Assembly (NCBI GenBank): GCA_030055525.1
Contig: JASFYJ010000009.1
Coordinates: forward strand, 1-64,000
DNA: 64,000 bases
Source of the DNA: Archaeoglobales archaeon
GTDB lineage: Archaea > Halobacteriota > Archaeoglobi > Archaeoglobales > Archaeoglobaceae
Direction: 5' to 3'
Part shown: in pieces, positions 13,280-20,171 of the stretch
How positions within the stretch are numbered: the stretch's first letter is position 1
Layout: each line of letters opens with the position of its first letter
Translations under genes and position numbers: made by a program
The notes under the pieces: model-generated
Told to the model about the DNA's origin: nothing
Database searches by the model: none
What the model saw: only the letters and a program-made list of their open reading frames with translations

Positions 13280-13315
13280 ATCATTATCACAACAATAATT
13301 ATTTCTCATAATGAT
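13280..13315. promoter_or_regulatory. nested palindromes upstream of wHTH gene, candidate operator
   Basis: ATCATTAT at 13280-13287 and its exact reverse complement ATAATGAT at 13308-13315 enclose the palindrome AATAATTATT (13294-13303). The element sits just upstream of the TATA box at 13329-13337 of the winged-helix gene, a place where an autoregulator could bind. ATAATGAT also occurs at 17087-17094 across the TATA box of the facing pilin-like gene. Confidence 0.4.
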
Positions 13316-13367
13316 ATATTTAGAAAAATTTTTATAGCACAATTACCACCAACACAAGGGGAACATC

Positions 13368-13616
13368 ATGAAACGTTCCCGCATGGAGATAATTTTTGAA
13401 ATTCTAAGGTCTGTTGAATCCGGCGTAGATACCAAAACCCGCCTCATGTATGCTTCAAACCTCGATTGGAGAAATTTTAGCCGATATATAGACTACATGC
13501 TAAAAGAGCAGCTGATTTACTGCAACAGCGAGAGATTTTATCTTACAGAGAGAGGTAGAAAGCTTCTAGGAAAGTTAAAAGATGTTTTAGAACTCTTAAA
13601 CCTCAGGCAACATTAA
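13368..13616 (+). CDS. winged-helix regulator, paralogue of the one at 17.3 kb
   Basis: 82 residues forming one winged helix of the archaeal COG3432/HTH_45 kind. It shares most positions with the protein at 17274-17510: RSRMEIIFEIL, the region RLMYASNLDWRNFSRYI and a shared TERGRKLL wing. AAGGGGA at 13356-13362 is the ribosome binding site and TTTTTATAG at 13329-13337 the TATA box. It points into the secreted-protein cluster and mirrors the second regulator, so I infer control of the cluster. It overlaps the convergent small gene by 21 bases. Confidence 0.8.
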   Translation: MKRSRMEIIFEILRSVESGVDTKTRLMYASNLDWRNFSRYIDYMLKEQLIYCNSERFYLTERGRKLLGKLKDVLELLNLRQH

Positions 13617-13772
13617 GAACTCCTTTATAGCTTCTAAATTTATTTCTATACCGTCTTTTTTTCTTTTCAGGAATCCCGCAATTTCAAATATTTCAATGAA
13701 TTCTTGGCTGAAGCCTTTTCCGTACAAAAACTTCGCAAGTTCTTTGTCCATTTCCTTGAAGATCTCGTCCAT
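13596..13772 (-). CDS. small helical hypothetical protein (58 aa)
   Basis: A 59-codon frame, starting MDEIFKEMDKELAKFLYG and ending EFLMLPEV. It is charged, predicted helical and codon-like, unlike the random frames around it. A TATA-like TTTTAAAT (plus-strand 13792-13799) lies about 24 bases before the ATG, fitting leaderless transcription. It is convergent with and overlaps the wHTH gene by 21 bases and sits between the regulator and the first pilin-like gene. I do not recognise the family. Confidence 0.5.
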   Translation of the reverse strand: MDEIFKEMDKELAKFLYGKGFSQEFIEIFEIAGFLKRKKDGIEINLEAIKEFLMLPEV

Positions 13773-13826
13773 AAAAAGAATTGTCTTAATAATTTAAAAG
13801 TTTTATGCGTCTCAGAAATGTTGTTT

Positions 13827-13838
13827 AAGCATATGCTT
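13827..13838. promoter_or_regulatory. 12-bp palindrome, candidate operator of first pilin-like gene
   Basis: AAGCATATGCTT is a perfect palindrome ending 89 bases before the ATG at 13928. AAGCATATGC recurs at 17137-17146, 86 bases upstream of the facing paralogue at 17051. The same motif at the same distance on two mirrored genes suggests a shared regulator site. Confidence 0.45.
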
Positions 13839-13927
13839 TTTGCATGTGTTTCTTTTCTGTGTTTTATTTTCACAAATTATTTTAATCTCCATAAAGTGGT
13901 TAATTCAACGAAAAGGAGGTGGGATGA

Positions 13928-14401
13928 ATGAGGAAGTTCGGAGCGATGTTTGTCGTTCTGCTCGTAGCTCTCGGCTTAGTGGGAGCGACCTATGCGGTTT
14001 GGACTGATACAGTTAAAGTGAGTGGAACTGTTTCGACTGGAACATTCGATGTGAAATTCACGGATGTTGAATGCGATGAAGTAGATTATGCAACTATTGG
14101 TGCATATGTCGATGGCGACAATGCTGTGGTGAACATTCAAAATGCATATCCAGGGCTTGAAGTTAGCTGCACATTTACAGTCGAAAACGCTGGAACGGTT
14201 CCAGCAAAAGCTATTAGCTTGAGCTATACTCCAAATCCACTACCGAACTATGTTACAGTTACAGGAATTCCACAATCTTTAACCTTAAATCCTGGCGAGT
14301 ATCAGGATATCACTGTAACCTTAACATTTGATTCAGATAATACACCTGAAGAAGCTTTATTCACCTATGAAGTAACTGTAAAGTTCCAGCAAGCCACATA
14401 A
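13928..14401 (+). CDS. SipW/TasA-type secreted protein, short form (copy 1)
   Basis: 157 residues. The N terminus MRKFGAMFVVLLVALGLVGA leads to TYAVWTDTVKVSG, the pattern of SipW-dependent signal peptides followed by the mature start of TasA/camelysin-like fibre proteins. The rest is predicted beta sandwich with the cluster motif IQNAYPGLEV near residue 75. Strong AAGGAGGT at 13913-13920 sits 7 bases before the ATG. Its closest relative in the window is the facing 16560-17051 gene. I infer a secreted fibre subunit processed by the peptidase at 12.0-13.1 kb; bacterial TasA and archaeal bundling pili are the known comparisons. Confidence 0.75.
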   Translation: MRKFGAMFVVLLVALGLVGATYAVWTDTVKVSGTVSTGTFDVKFTDVECDEVDYATIGAYVDGDNAVVNIQNAYPGLEVSCTFTVENAGTVPAKAISLSYTPNPLPNYVTVTGIPQSLTLNPGEYQDITVTLTFDSDNTPEEALFTYEVTVKFQQAT

Positions 14402-14404
14402 TAA

Positions 14405-14435
14405 CACCTAAAAACTTTTTTCTTTTTAAAAGGTG
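14405..14435 (+). terminator. possible leaky terminator/attenuator between two pilin-like genes
   Basis: CACCT at 14405-14409 can pair with AGGTG at 14431-14435. Two T tracts lie between them (14416-14421 and 14423-14427). AGGTG is also the ribosome binding site of the next gene. The element could stop part of the transcripts and mask the site on the rest, giving more of the first subunit than the second. Confidence 0.35.
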
Positions 14436-14441
14436 CAGAAA

Positions 14442-15125
14442 ATGACAGCGAAAATGCTTTTGCTTCCGCTGATCATCGTTGCGCTCAGCGTGAGCTATTC
14501 GGTTTTCACGGATTCAGTGAAGGTCAGCGGGCAAGTGACGACTTCGAACCTCGAGTGGAGATACGTAGATGGATCTTTTGAATATGGAGACTACAAATTG
14601 GAAAATGGGGAATTCAATCCTCAATCGCCTAATATAGTAGGGGAGAATCTTGGCACAGTAAATTGTGATGCGGAAGACATCCAAAATGGTGCAACTACCT
14701 TCTCTTGCACGATAAGCAATGCATATCCTGGCTATGGTTTTTACGTGGACTTCAAAATCAAGAACACTGGTGAAATACCCTCAAAGCTCAAGCAAATCTT
14801 GGTTGATTGCAGCGGAGCTAATTGCGAGCAGAATGGAGTAGCACAATCAATGAGAATTGCTTATAGACTAAGCTACAACACCACCGGGGGACTCCAAAAC
14901 GAGAATCCCGATGGGGGATACATCGCTGGATTGACCATAAGCCAATTCGCGGATAACGTTACTCAGAAATTAAGTGGCAAGATTTTCAACAAAAATGGAT
15001 GGATAAAATTCGGCGGTGATGAAGGAAACACGATCTACTTCTACTTCCCCTATTCCTCAAACCCACCACAAGGCGAAACGCTTAGATTCAACATAACATT
15101 CGTATTCACGCAGTTCAATAGTTAA
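14442..15125 (+). CDS. SipW/TasA-type secreted protein, long form (copy 1)
   Basis: 227 residues. The signal segment MLLLPLIIVALSVSYSVFTD passes into SVKVSGQVTT, again SipW-like. ISNAYPGYGFYVDFKIKNTG carries the cluster motif, with four cysteines in the first half. The C-terminal FNKNGWIKFGGDEGNTIYFY resembles the paralogue at 15822-16544. I chose the ATG at 14442 because AAAGGTG at 14429-14435 precedes it with proper spacing; a GTG at 14433 lies inside that site. Probably a second fibre component or cap. Confidence 0.7.
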   Translation: MTAKMLLLPLIIVALSVSYSVFTDSVKVSGQVTTSNLEWRYVDGSFEYGDYKLENGEFNPQSPNIVGENLGTVNCDAEDIQNGATTFSCTISNAYPGYGFYVDFKIKNTGEIPSKLKQILVDCSGANCEQNGVAQSMRIAYRLSYNTTGGLQNENPDGGYIAGLTISQFADNVTQKLSGKIFNKNGWIKFGGDEGNTIYFYFPYSSNPPQGETLRFNITFVFTQFNS

Positions 15126-15127
15126 GC

Positions 15128-15808
15128 ATGAAAACAAAGCTTTTACTATTTTTTGTCCCCTTGCTTTTGATTCTGCCCTCTTTATCGCAGTTAGAAAACT
15201 ACACGATCTCTTGCTTAAACGTGAACTGGATCCTGATTCTGCCTTCCGATTCATATCTCTGGAATTCCGCGGATTATGCGGATATTAAGCTTGGTTATAA
15301 TAGCGAATGCGTTGTGAACTGCAAAAAGTCGTGCAGTTGCGAAGAATTGGCTGAGCTGAAAGTTCAGAAGCTAGATGAGCTTGTTTTCAGCGTTCAAAAC
15401 GCCTATCCTGGCTATGCAATCGTTTTCTACCCGGTGTTCATAAACATAGGAATTCCATCGACGCTTAAAGATGTCAGAGTTGATTTCGATGAAGACGCAA
15501 AGACTGCATTCTTTGTTTACTACAAAACCAACCCTCTGGATTCTAAGATTTACAAGATCTCTATTATTGGCTACAACCTTAGCGAAGTTGGCAAAATCCT
15601 TAAAGAACAGCTAAAAGATAAGAAATTCTCCTACGGTGGATGGATTGCTTTTTCAAAGCCATTTGGAAAGCATAGAATTGAGGAAAAGGTAATCTCAAAA
15701 GCGGAATTTGATTTTGACGAAGGACTCTGGATTTACTTTGAAGACTTAAGCCAGAATCGGGTTTTAAATTACAAGATCGAGTTTATTTTCTCTCAGGCTA
15801 AAAATTAA
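15128..15808 (+). CDS. secreted NAYPGY-motif protein, divergent member
   Basis: 226 residues starting two bases after the previous stop. It has a classical signal peptide (MKTKLLLFFVPLLLILPSLS) but lacks the WTD/FTD mature start of its neighbours. It carries a cysteine cluster CVVNCKKSCSC near residue 60 and the cluster motif VQNAYPGYAIVFYPVFINIG near 90. FSYGGWIAFSKPFG matches the GWIKFGG region of the long forms. It has no mirror partner. It may be a minor or tip subunit, but no function is known. Confidence 0.65.
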   Translation: MKTKLLLFFVPLLLILPSLSQLENYTISCLNVNWILILPSDSYLWNSADYADIKLGYNSECVVNCKKSCSCEELAELKVQKLDELVFSVQNAYPGYAIVFYPVFINIGIPSTLKDVRVDFDEDAKTAFFVYYKTNPLDSKIYKISIIGYNLSEVGKILKEQLKDKKFSYGGWIAFSKPFGKHRIEEKVISKAEFDFDEGLWIYFEDLSQNRVLNYKIEFIFSQAKN

Positions 15809-15821
15809 AAAATAAAGGAAT

Positions 15822-16544
15822 TTACTGGTTGAACTGCACGAAGTTGAACTTAATGCTGAAGTTCAGGTTGCTGTTCATCGGTATGTTTGAGCAGTATGGG
15901 AAGAAGAAGTATATCGTGTTCTCCTCTCCCTCACTACCGCCGGTGTTTGCGTTCTCCTCTTCACTGAGCTCATCGCCAAAGCAGATATATCCGCCAGGCT
16001 TGAAGACTATCCCTGCGATATCGTTCTCAATTGCTGTTGCTAGATCTTCAAGGCTCTTGTTTGTGTATATTTTAGTTACACTCCATGCAAATGGGCTTGT
16101 CTTATAGGTTATCTTTGCCGAAGCCTTCAGATAGCTTGCAAGGACTGCGTTATCGTAGGTTACATCGATATCCTTAAGCTTCGAAGGTAGATTGCCCGTA
16201 TTCTTTATGCAGAAATCGGTCGCAAAGACATAGCCAGGATATGCGTTGACGACGTTGATGTTAACTACCATGTTCTCCGCATCGTATGTCCCAGTTGTGG
16301 TTCCATAGTTTTCGGGCCAATATAAATAGCATCCCCCTTCAAGTGGGGCGCACTTCTGCTTCAGATAGTAATCTTTGAAAGTTGGATATTCCCAACAGCT
16401 TACGATTATGTCCCAGTCCATCTCCGTTGTTGTAACTTCATTTGGATCGTTTTGCACTCCAATCTCAAGTCCGTCTCCCCAGTTAGCGTAGCTAAAGCTC
16501 ACTGCAAACAGTGCAAGGAAGATGCTCAGATATTTTATGTTCAT
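15822..16544 (-). CDS. SipW/TasA-type secreted protein, long form (copy 2, inverted)
   Basis: 240 residues. Signal peptide MNIKYLSIFLALFAVSFSYA is followed by NWGDGLEIG. VVNAYPGYVFATDFCIKNTG holds the cluster motif, and FKPGGYICFGDE plus NTIYFFFPYCSN match the copy at 14442-15125. The sequence is cysteine-rich and ends FNFVQFNQ, like the endings of its relatives (FNS, FNQ). GGTGA just upstream favours the ATG at 16544 over the GTG at 16556. It follows the short copy by a few bases in one transcript. Confidence 0.7.
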   Translation of the reverse strand: MNIKYLSIFLALFAVSFSYANWGDGLEIGVQNDPNEVTTTEMDWDIIVSCWEYPTFKDYYLKQKCAPLEGGCYLYWPENYGTTTGTYDAENMVVNINVVNAYPGYVFATDFCIKNTGNLPSKLKDIDVTYDNAVLASYLKASAKITYKTSPFAWSVTKIYTNKSLEDLATAIENDIAGIVFKPGGYICFGDELSEEENANTGGSEGEENTIYFFFPYCSNIPMNSNLNFSIKFNFVQFNQ

Positions 16545-16559
16545 CTCTCTCACCACTTA

Positions 16560-17051
16560 TTACTGGTTGAACTGTCCAGCATCGATCGTTATTGTGTAAG
16601 TGTAGGTCGTTTCTTCCTGTGCATTGTTATTTACGGTATTTGTAACTGTCAAGGTCTTTGTTCCGGGAACCGGGATTATATCTCCAACGCTAACTCCGCT
16701 TAATCCAACACTAATTTCGCTATTCGGGTTGTTCACAGTCAAAGCAGTTATCTTAGCGGGAATTGTTCCTACATTGCTTATTACCAAGCTACAAGTCGCT
16801 ACATAGCCTGGATATGCGTTTGATACAGTAATATTTGCCTCCTTTCCTCCCGGCTTAATTGCACATGATGGCACTCCAACATCGTATAGATTTTCGTTGT
16901 CCGAACAGCTACAGCTTGTAAATTGCAGATCAAGCTCTCCAGTTGCCACACTACCGTTTATTACCAGCTGATCCGTCCAGCCGGCAAAGGTTGCTGCCGT
17001 AACGCCAAGCGCTACAAGCAACCCCACAAACATTATTCCAAACTTTTTCAT
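16560..17051 (-). CDS. SipW/TasA-type secreted protein, short form (copy 2, inverted)
   Basis: 163 residues. MKKFGIMFVGLLVALGVTAA then TFAGWTDQLVINGSVATGEL is nearly the copy-1 N terminus. VSNAYPGYVATCSLVISNVG carries the cluster motif. A small cysteine patch CSCSDN lies near residue 50. GAGGTGATTAG precedes the ATG, and ATTATATAAT at 17082-17091 is the TATA box. It heads a leftward two-gene unit that mirrors the rightward one. Confidence 0.75.
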   Translation of the reverse strand: MKKFGIMFVGLLVALGVTAATFAGWTDQLVINGSVATGELDLQFTSCSCSDNENLYDVGVPSCAIKPGGKEANITVSNAYPGYVATCSLVISNVGTIPAKITALTVNNPNSEISVGLSGVSVGDIIPVPGTKTLTVTNTVNNNAQEETTYTYTITIDAGQFNQ

Positions 17052-17081
17052 CTAATCACCTCAGAATATTTACTGTAGACA

Positions 17082-17091
17082 ATTATATAAT
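17082..17091 (-). promoter_or_regulatory. TATA box of inverted pilin-like operon
   Basis: ATTATATAAT centred 36 bases before the ATG at 17051, leaving a leader of about 10 bases that holds the GAGGTG ribosome binding site. Confidence 0.5.
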
Positions 17092-17125
17092 GATTTTGTG
17101 ATAAAAACATATGATTAAATCTCAG

Positions 17126-17175
17126 GAGATGGTCTCAAGCATATGCCACAAGAAAAAAGCGCGGGAGATGATCTC
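17126..17175. promoter_or_regulatory. paired GAGATNNTCTC palindromes, candidate operators
   Basis: GAGATGGTCTC at 17126-17136 and the perfect palindrome GAGATGATCTC at 17165-17175 are spaced 39 bases start to start. AAGCATATGC (17137-17146) directly abuts the first. They lie upstream of the leftward pilin-like promoter. Three CATATG hexamers also occur between 17108 and 17205. Confidence 0.4.
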
Positions 17176-17223
17176 GAGACAGTATCACCATACAAAACCA
17201 TATGACTTAAACACAAACTTTTA

Positions 17224-17286
17224 GTAAAATAGCGAGTAAGATTGTCTAGGAGAGAATTGCCTAGACTGGGTGCTCAGACCGCTATT
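17224..17286. other. nested inverted repeat around wHTH stop codon
   Basis: AAAATAGCG and CGCTATTTT (9-bp perfect arms) enclose GTCTAGG and CCTAGAC (7-bp perfect arms, 9-base loop). The outer right arm is inside the last codons of the wHTH gene. It could be a transcript 3' end structure, a small RNA or a regulator site. No T tract follows on either strand. Confidence 0.4.
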
Positions 17287-17510
17287 TTCTGAATCTCGCG
17301 CAGCTTTCTAAGCAATTCTCTACCTTTTTCAGTAATCTCGTAACCGTCGTTGTAGACAAGATAATTTTCTTTCTCCAGGTAGCTAATATACCTGCTAAAA
17401 ATCCTCCAGTCCAAATTGGTCGCATGCATCAGCCTACTCTTACCTTTTATCCCTCTCTCCACACATTCCAGAATTTCAAAAACTATCTCCCATCGAGATC
17501 TACGAACCAT
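17274..17510 (-). CDS. winged-helix regulator, paralogue of the one at 13.4 kb
   Basis: 78 residues, one winged helix starting MVRRSRWEIVFEILECVE, with RLMHATNLDWRIFSRYISYL closely matching the regulator at 13368-13616. The ATG at 17510 is preceded by GGGGGGAAG, a ribosome binding site; the frame extends 8 codons upstream without support. Together the two regulators bracket the secreted-protein cluster and point inward. Confidence 0.8.
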   Translation of the reverse strand: MVRRSRWEIVFEILECVERGIKGKSRLMHATNLDWRIFSRYISYLEKENYLVYNDGYEITEKGRELLRKLREIQKIAV

Positions 17511-17622
17511 AAACTTCCCCCCTATTAATCTCACGATAATTTATAATTGCACAATCTACTTAAAAATCTTTCGTTTTTAAAAATAAATTTACACTATACT
17601 TATAACAATCATAATGAAAAAT

Positions 17623-18285
17623 CTATCTCCTCTGAGACGGTAGTAAAGAGGCTAACCAGCCAATGTATTCTCCAATTGACCTCGTCTGGATCCATACTTT
17701 CCCTTTTCCGCTGAACTCAGCAACAAGGCCTTCTCCGCTTAAAAGTGTGGCTTTCAAACCTCCAACTTTTGTTATTCTAAAGTCAAGAGTCTCTTCAAAA
17801 GCCACTATGTGCCCAGTATCAACAGCAAGCTTTCCATCGACGTTTATCTCCTCTATACCCCCAAAAGATGCCAAGAAGAGATCGCCAACTCCTTCAAGTT
17901 TTAGTAAAAACAAACCTTCACCGGCAAAAAACGTTTTAGCACCTCCCCATTTCGTGTCTATGTTTATCGAAGGCGATGATGCTAAAAAAGATCCGCTCTG
18001 AGCATAAATTCTGCCAGAAAGGTTTATGTGAGTTATATCTCCATTGTAAGGTGGAGCCAAGCCTAAAAGAGCCTTTCCCTTGGCAACGTATCTATTTATG
18101 AAGAACGATTCGCCACCGAGCATTGCTCTTTTAAGCCCGCTAAGAATTCCCCCTTTAACTTCCGTCGCTAGTTCAACGTTTCTCATGTAAACCATCGCGC
18201 CAGATTCCGCTATTACCTCTTCTCCACCCTCAAGCTCAAGTTCCAGCAGACTGTAACTCGGTTTAGCCAATATCCTGTACTTCAT
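17623..18285 (-). CDS. AIM24/TIGR00266 family protein
   Basis: 220 residues rich in glycine and beta strands, with GGEEVIAESGAMVYM near the start and repeated GEGLF/GGL turns, the pattern of the AIM24 (TIGR00266) beta-prism family. The mitochondrial member affects membrane organisation; prokaryotic roles are unknown. It is monocistronic, leftward, with a separate start from the aromatic operon to its right. Confidence 0.8.
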   Translation of the reverse strand: MKYRILAKPSYSLLELELEGGEEVIAESGAMVYMRNVELATEVKGGILSGLKRAMLGGESFFINRYVAKGKALLGLAPPYNGDITHINLSGRIYAQSGSFLASSPSINIDTKWGGAKTFFAGEGLFLLKLEGVGDLFLASFGGIEEINVDGKLAVDTGHIVAFEETLDFRITKVGGLKATLLSGEGLVAEFSGKGKVWIQTRSIGEYIGWLASLLPSQRR

Positions 18286-18317
18286 AAGTTCATTCTATAG
18301 GAAAGTTAATAAATTTT

Positions 18318-20171
18318 TTAGCCAACATGTAGCTTTTCGATCTTATCAAAAACTCCTACGATCTTGTAAAAGGTGGTTACGTTCTTCAGCTCCTTTAGGT
18401 CTTCCTCACTCAAAGCAGCCTCAACTTCTGTAAAAAATATGTAGTCCCCAAGGTAAGTTCTTGCTGGCCTAGATTCAAGCTTCCTCAAATTAAAACCCTT
18501 TTTGTAAAAGACTTCAAGAACATCCTTTAAAGCTCCCGGCCTGTCTTGAACGCCAAAAAACAAAGAAGTGATTTTACCCTCCTTTTTTCCACCAATTTTT
18601 CTTACAACATAGAACCTTGTAACGTTTCTATCCTTCAGATCCTGTATGTTTCTTCTTAAAATCTGCAGTCCATAAATTTTTGCAGCGTTTTCTGACATGA
18701 TCGCTGCAGAAAAATCGTCGAGAAGAGTTGCAGCATCACTTGTTGAAGATGTGTACTTTATTTCGGCATGTGGTAGATAGTTGTTTATGAAACCCATGCA
18801 TTGTGCTATGGCCTGTGGATGTGAATAAACCTTCCTTACTTCTTTCAATTCCATCTTTCTCTTAGCAACAAGAGAATGGTTTACTTCAAGCACGGCTTCT
18901 CCAAAAACTTCAACGTTATGAGTCATCAAAGCGTCAAGCACTGGCAAAACAGTCCCGTTTATTGAATTCTCTATTGGAACTACACCATAGTCGACTTCAC
19001 CCATCTCGACCGCTTTTATGATCTCATCGGTGGTTGAGTAGTATATCAGCGGTAACCTTGAGTTGATCAGTCTTAGAGCAACCTCTTCGCTGAAACTACC
19101 CTTGGGTCCCAGAACAGCTACCTTCTTCGAAATTCCTAAATGAGCATACTCTTCATCCTTTGCAAGATCTATTATCTCCTCAAATATCCTTCTGACCCTC
19201 AGCGGATTTAAATCCGTTTTCGATAAAATCTCTCTAATTTTCTCTTCCTCTAACTCTTTCTTCTCTATCGGTTCTCCAACCTCAGCCTTAAACTCAGCTA
19301 TTTTCTTTGCTGCATCGACCCTTTTTTTCAGCATGTTCAAAATAATAAGATCTACAATTTTTATGTAAGCTCTTAGTTGTTCTATAGATCCTGGATCTTG
19401 GGTGAGTTTGAAGCATTCGAGGAGTAGGGAGCTTTCCTTATCGCTGTATATCTCTCTCAAATCTTCGAAAAATTTTCTAAAAGTCGCCGTATCCTTCAGA
19501 GTCTCATGAAGATCAAAAGTCTCTTTCAAAAAAGTCTCTCTTACATTTTCAGCGTTTTTCTGGATCATATAGTACATCTCCCAATCCTGGTTGAGTATTC
19601 TGCCTGCAAGCCTGTAAAGAACTCCAAAAATTGGAGGTGCATATTTCAGACAGTCAGTATTCATTCTAACGAAATTGGAGAAGGCCATTAAGAGAAAGTG
19701 AGAGATTCCTTGAATTTTAGTCATCAGATTATCGTGCTCCTCAGAGCTCAATTTTGATAAAATAGCTCCAGATTTTTTGAATTCTTCAAGAATTACATTC
19801 TCCTCTTCCCTTCCAGATTTTTCGATGACCAAAATGTTCGAAAATCCAATTTCGGTATCTCCACCGAACATTGGATGGATGCTCAAAAAATCGAATCCCG
19901 AATTTTTTAAAAATTCGTGAGAGATTTTCTTGACCGAGGAGATATCTACAAGCAAAGGTTTAGTTTTGAAGTTGACAGCCTTCAGCTTTTCAACGGCCTC
20001 GCCTATTTTACTCATTGGAATGCAGAGGAAAATTACGTCGAATTCTTCAAAGCTACTTACTTCTCTTTTTCTTTCATCTATATCGTAGCCTTTTACGAAG
20101 TAACCCTTTTTCGAGAAAAAGTCATGGAAGAGTTTACCCATGCTACCCATTCCATATATGAGGATCTTCAT
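18318..20171 (-). CDS. tyrA/pheA: trifunctional prephenate dehydrogenase - chorismate mutase - prephenate dehydratase
   Basis: 617 residues containing both branches to tyrosine and phenylalanine. Residues 1-255 are a TyrA dehydrogenase (GMGSMGK NAD loop, SIHPMFGGD). Residues 264-342 are an AroQ chorismate mutase helix bundle (LNMLKKRVDAAKKIAEFK). Residues 349-524 are prephenate dehydratase (VLGPKGSFSEE, PIENSINGTV, catalytic TRF at 518-520). Residues 535-612 are an ACT domain with ESRP at 566-569, which usually binds phenylalanine for feedback control. The same order is known in A. fulgidus. It is last in the aro operon and overlaps aroD as ATGA. Confidence 0.95.
   Translation of the reverse strand: MKILIYGMGSMGKLFHDFFSKKGYFVKGYDIDERKREVSSFEEFDVIFLCIPMSKIGEAVEKLKAVNFKTKPLLVDISSVKKISHEFLKNSGFDFLSIHPMFGGDTEIGFSNILVIEKSGREEENVILEEFKKSGAILSKLSSEEHDNLMTKIQGISHFLLMAFSNFVRMNTDCLKYAPPIFGVLYRLAGRILNQDWEMYYMIQKNAENVRETFLKETFDLHETLKDTATFRKFFEDLREIYSDKESSLLLECFKLTQDPGSIEQLRAYIKIVDLIILNMLKKRVDAAKKIAEFKAEVGEPIEKKELEEEKIREILSKTDLNPLRVRRIFEEIIDLAKDEEYAHLGISKKVAVLGPKGSFSEEVALRLINSRLPLIYYSTTDEIIKAVEMGEVDYGVVPIENSINGTVLPVLDALMTHNVEVFGEAVLEVNHSLVAKRKMELKEVRKVYSHPQAIAQCMGFINNYLPHAEIKYTSSTSDAATLLDDFSAAIMSENAAKIYGLQILRRNIQDLKDRNVTRFYVVRKIGGKKEGKITSLFFGVQDRPGALKDVLEVFYKKGFNLRKLESRPARTYLGDYIFFTEVEAALSEEDLKELKNVTTFYKIVGVFDKIEKLHVG

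Noticed and set aside
13258-13300. ATGATGA on the minus strand as a second C/D-box sRNA
   Set aside because: No box D or D' (CTGA) follows at guide distance and no closing stem is present.
13704-13931. A 75-codon plus-strand frame between the regulator and the first pilin-like gene
   Set aside because: It runs antisense to the better-supported 58-residue gene, crosses the palindrome and the strong ribosome binding site of the pilin gene, and its composition is not protein-like.
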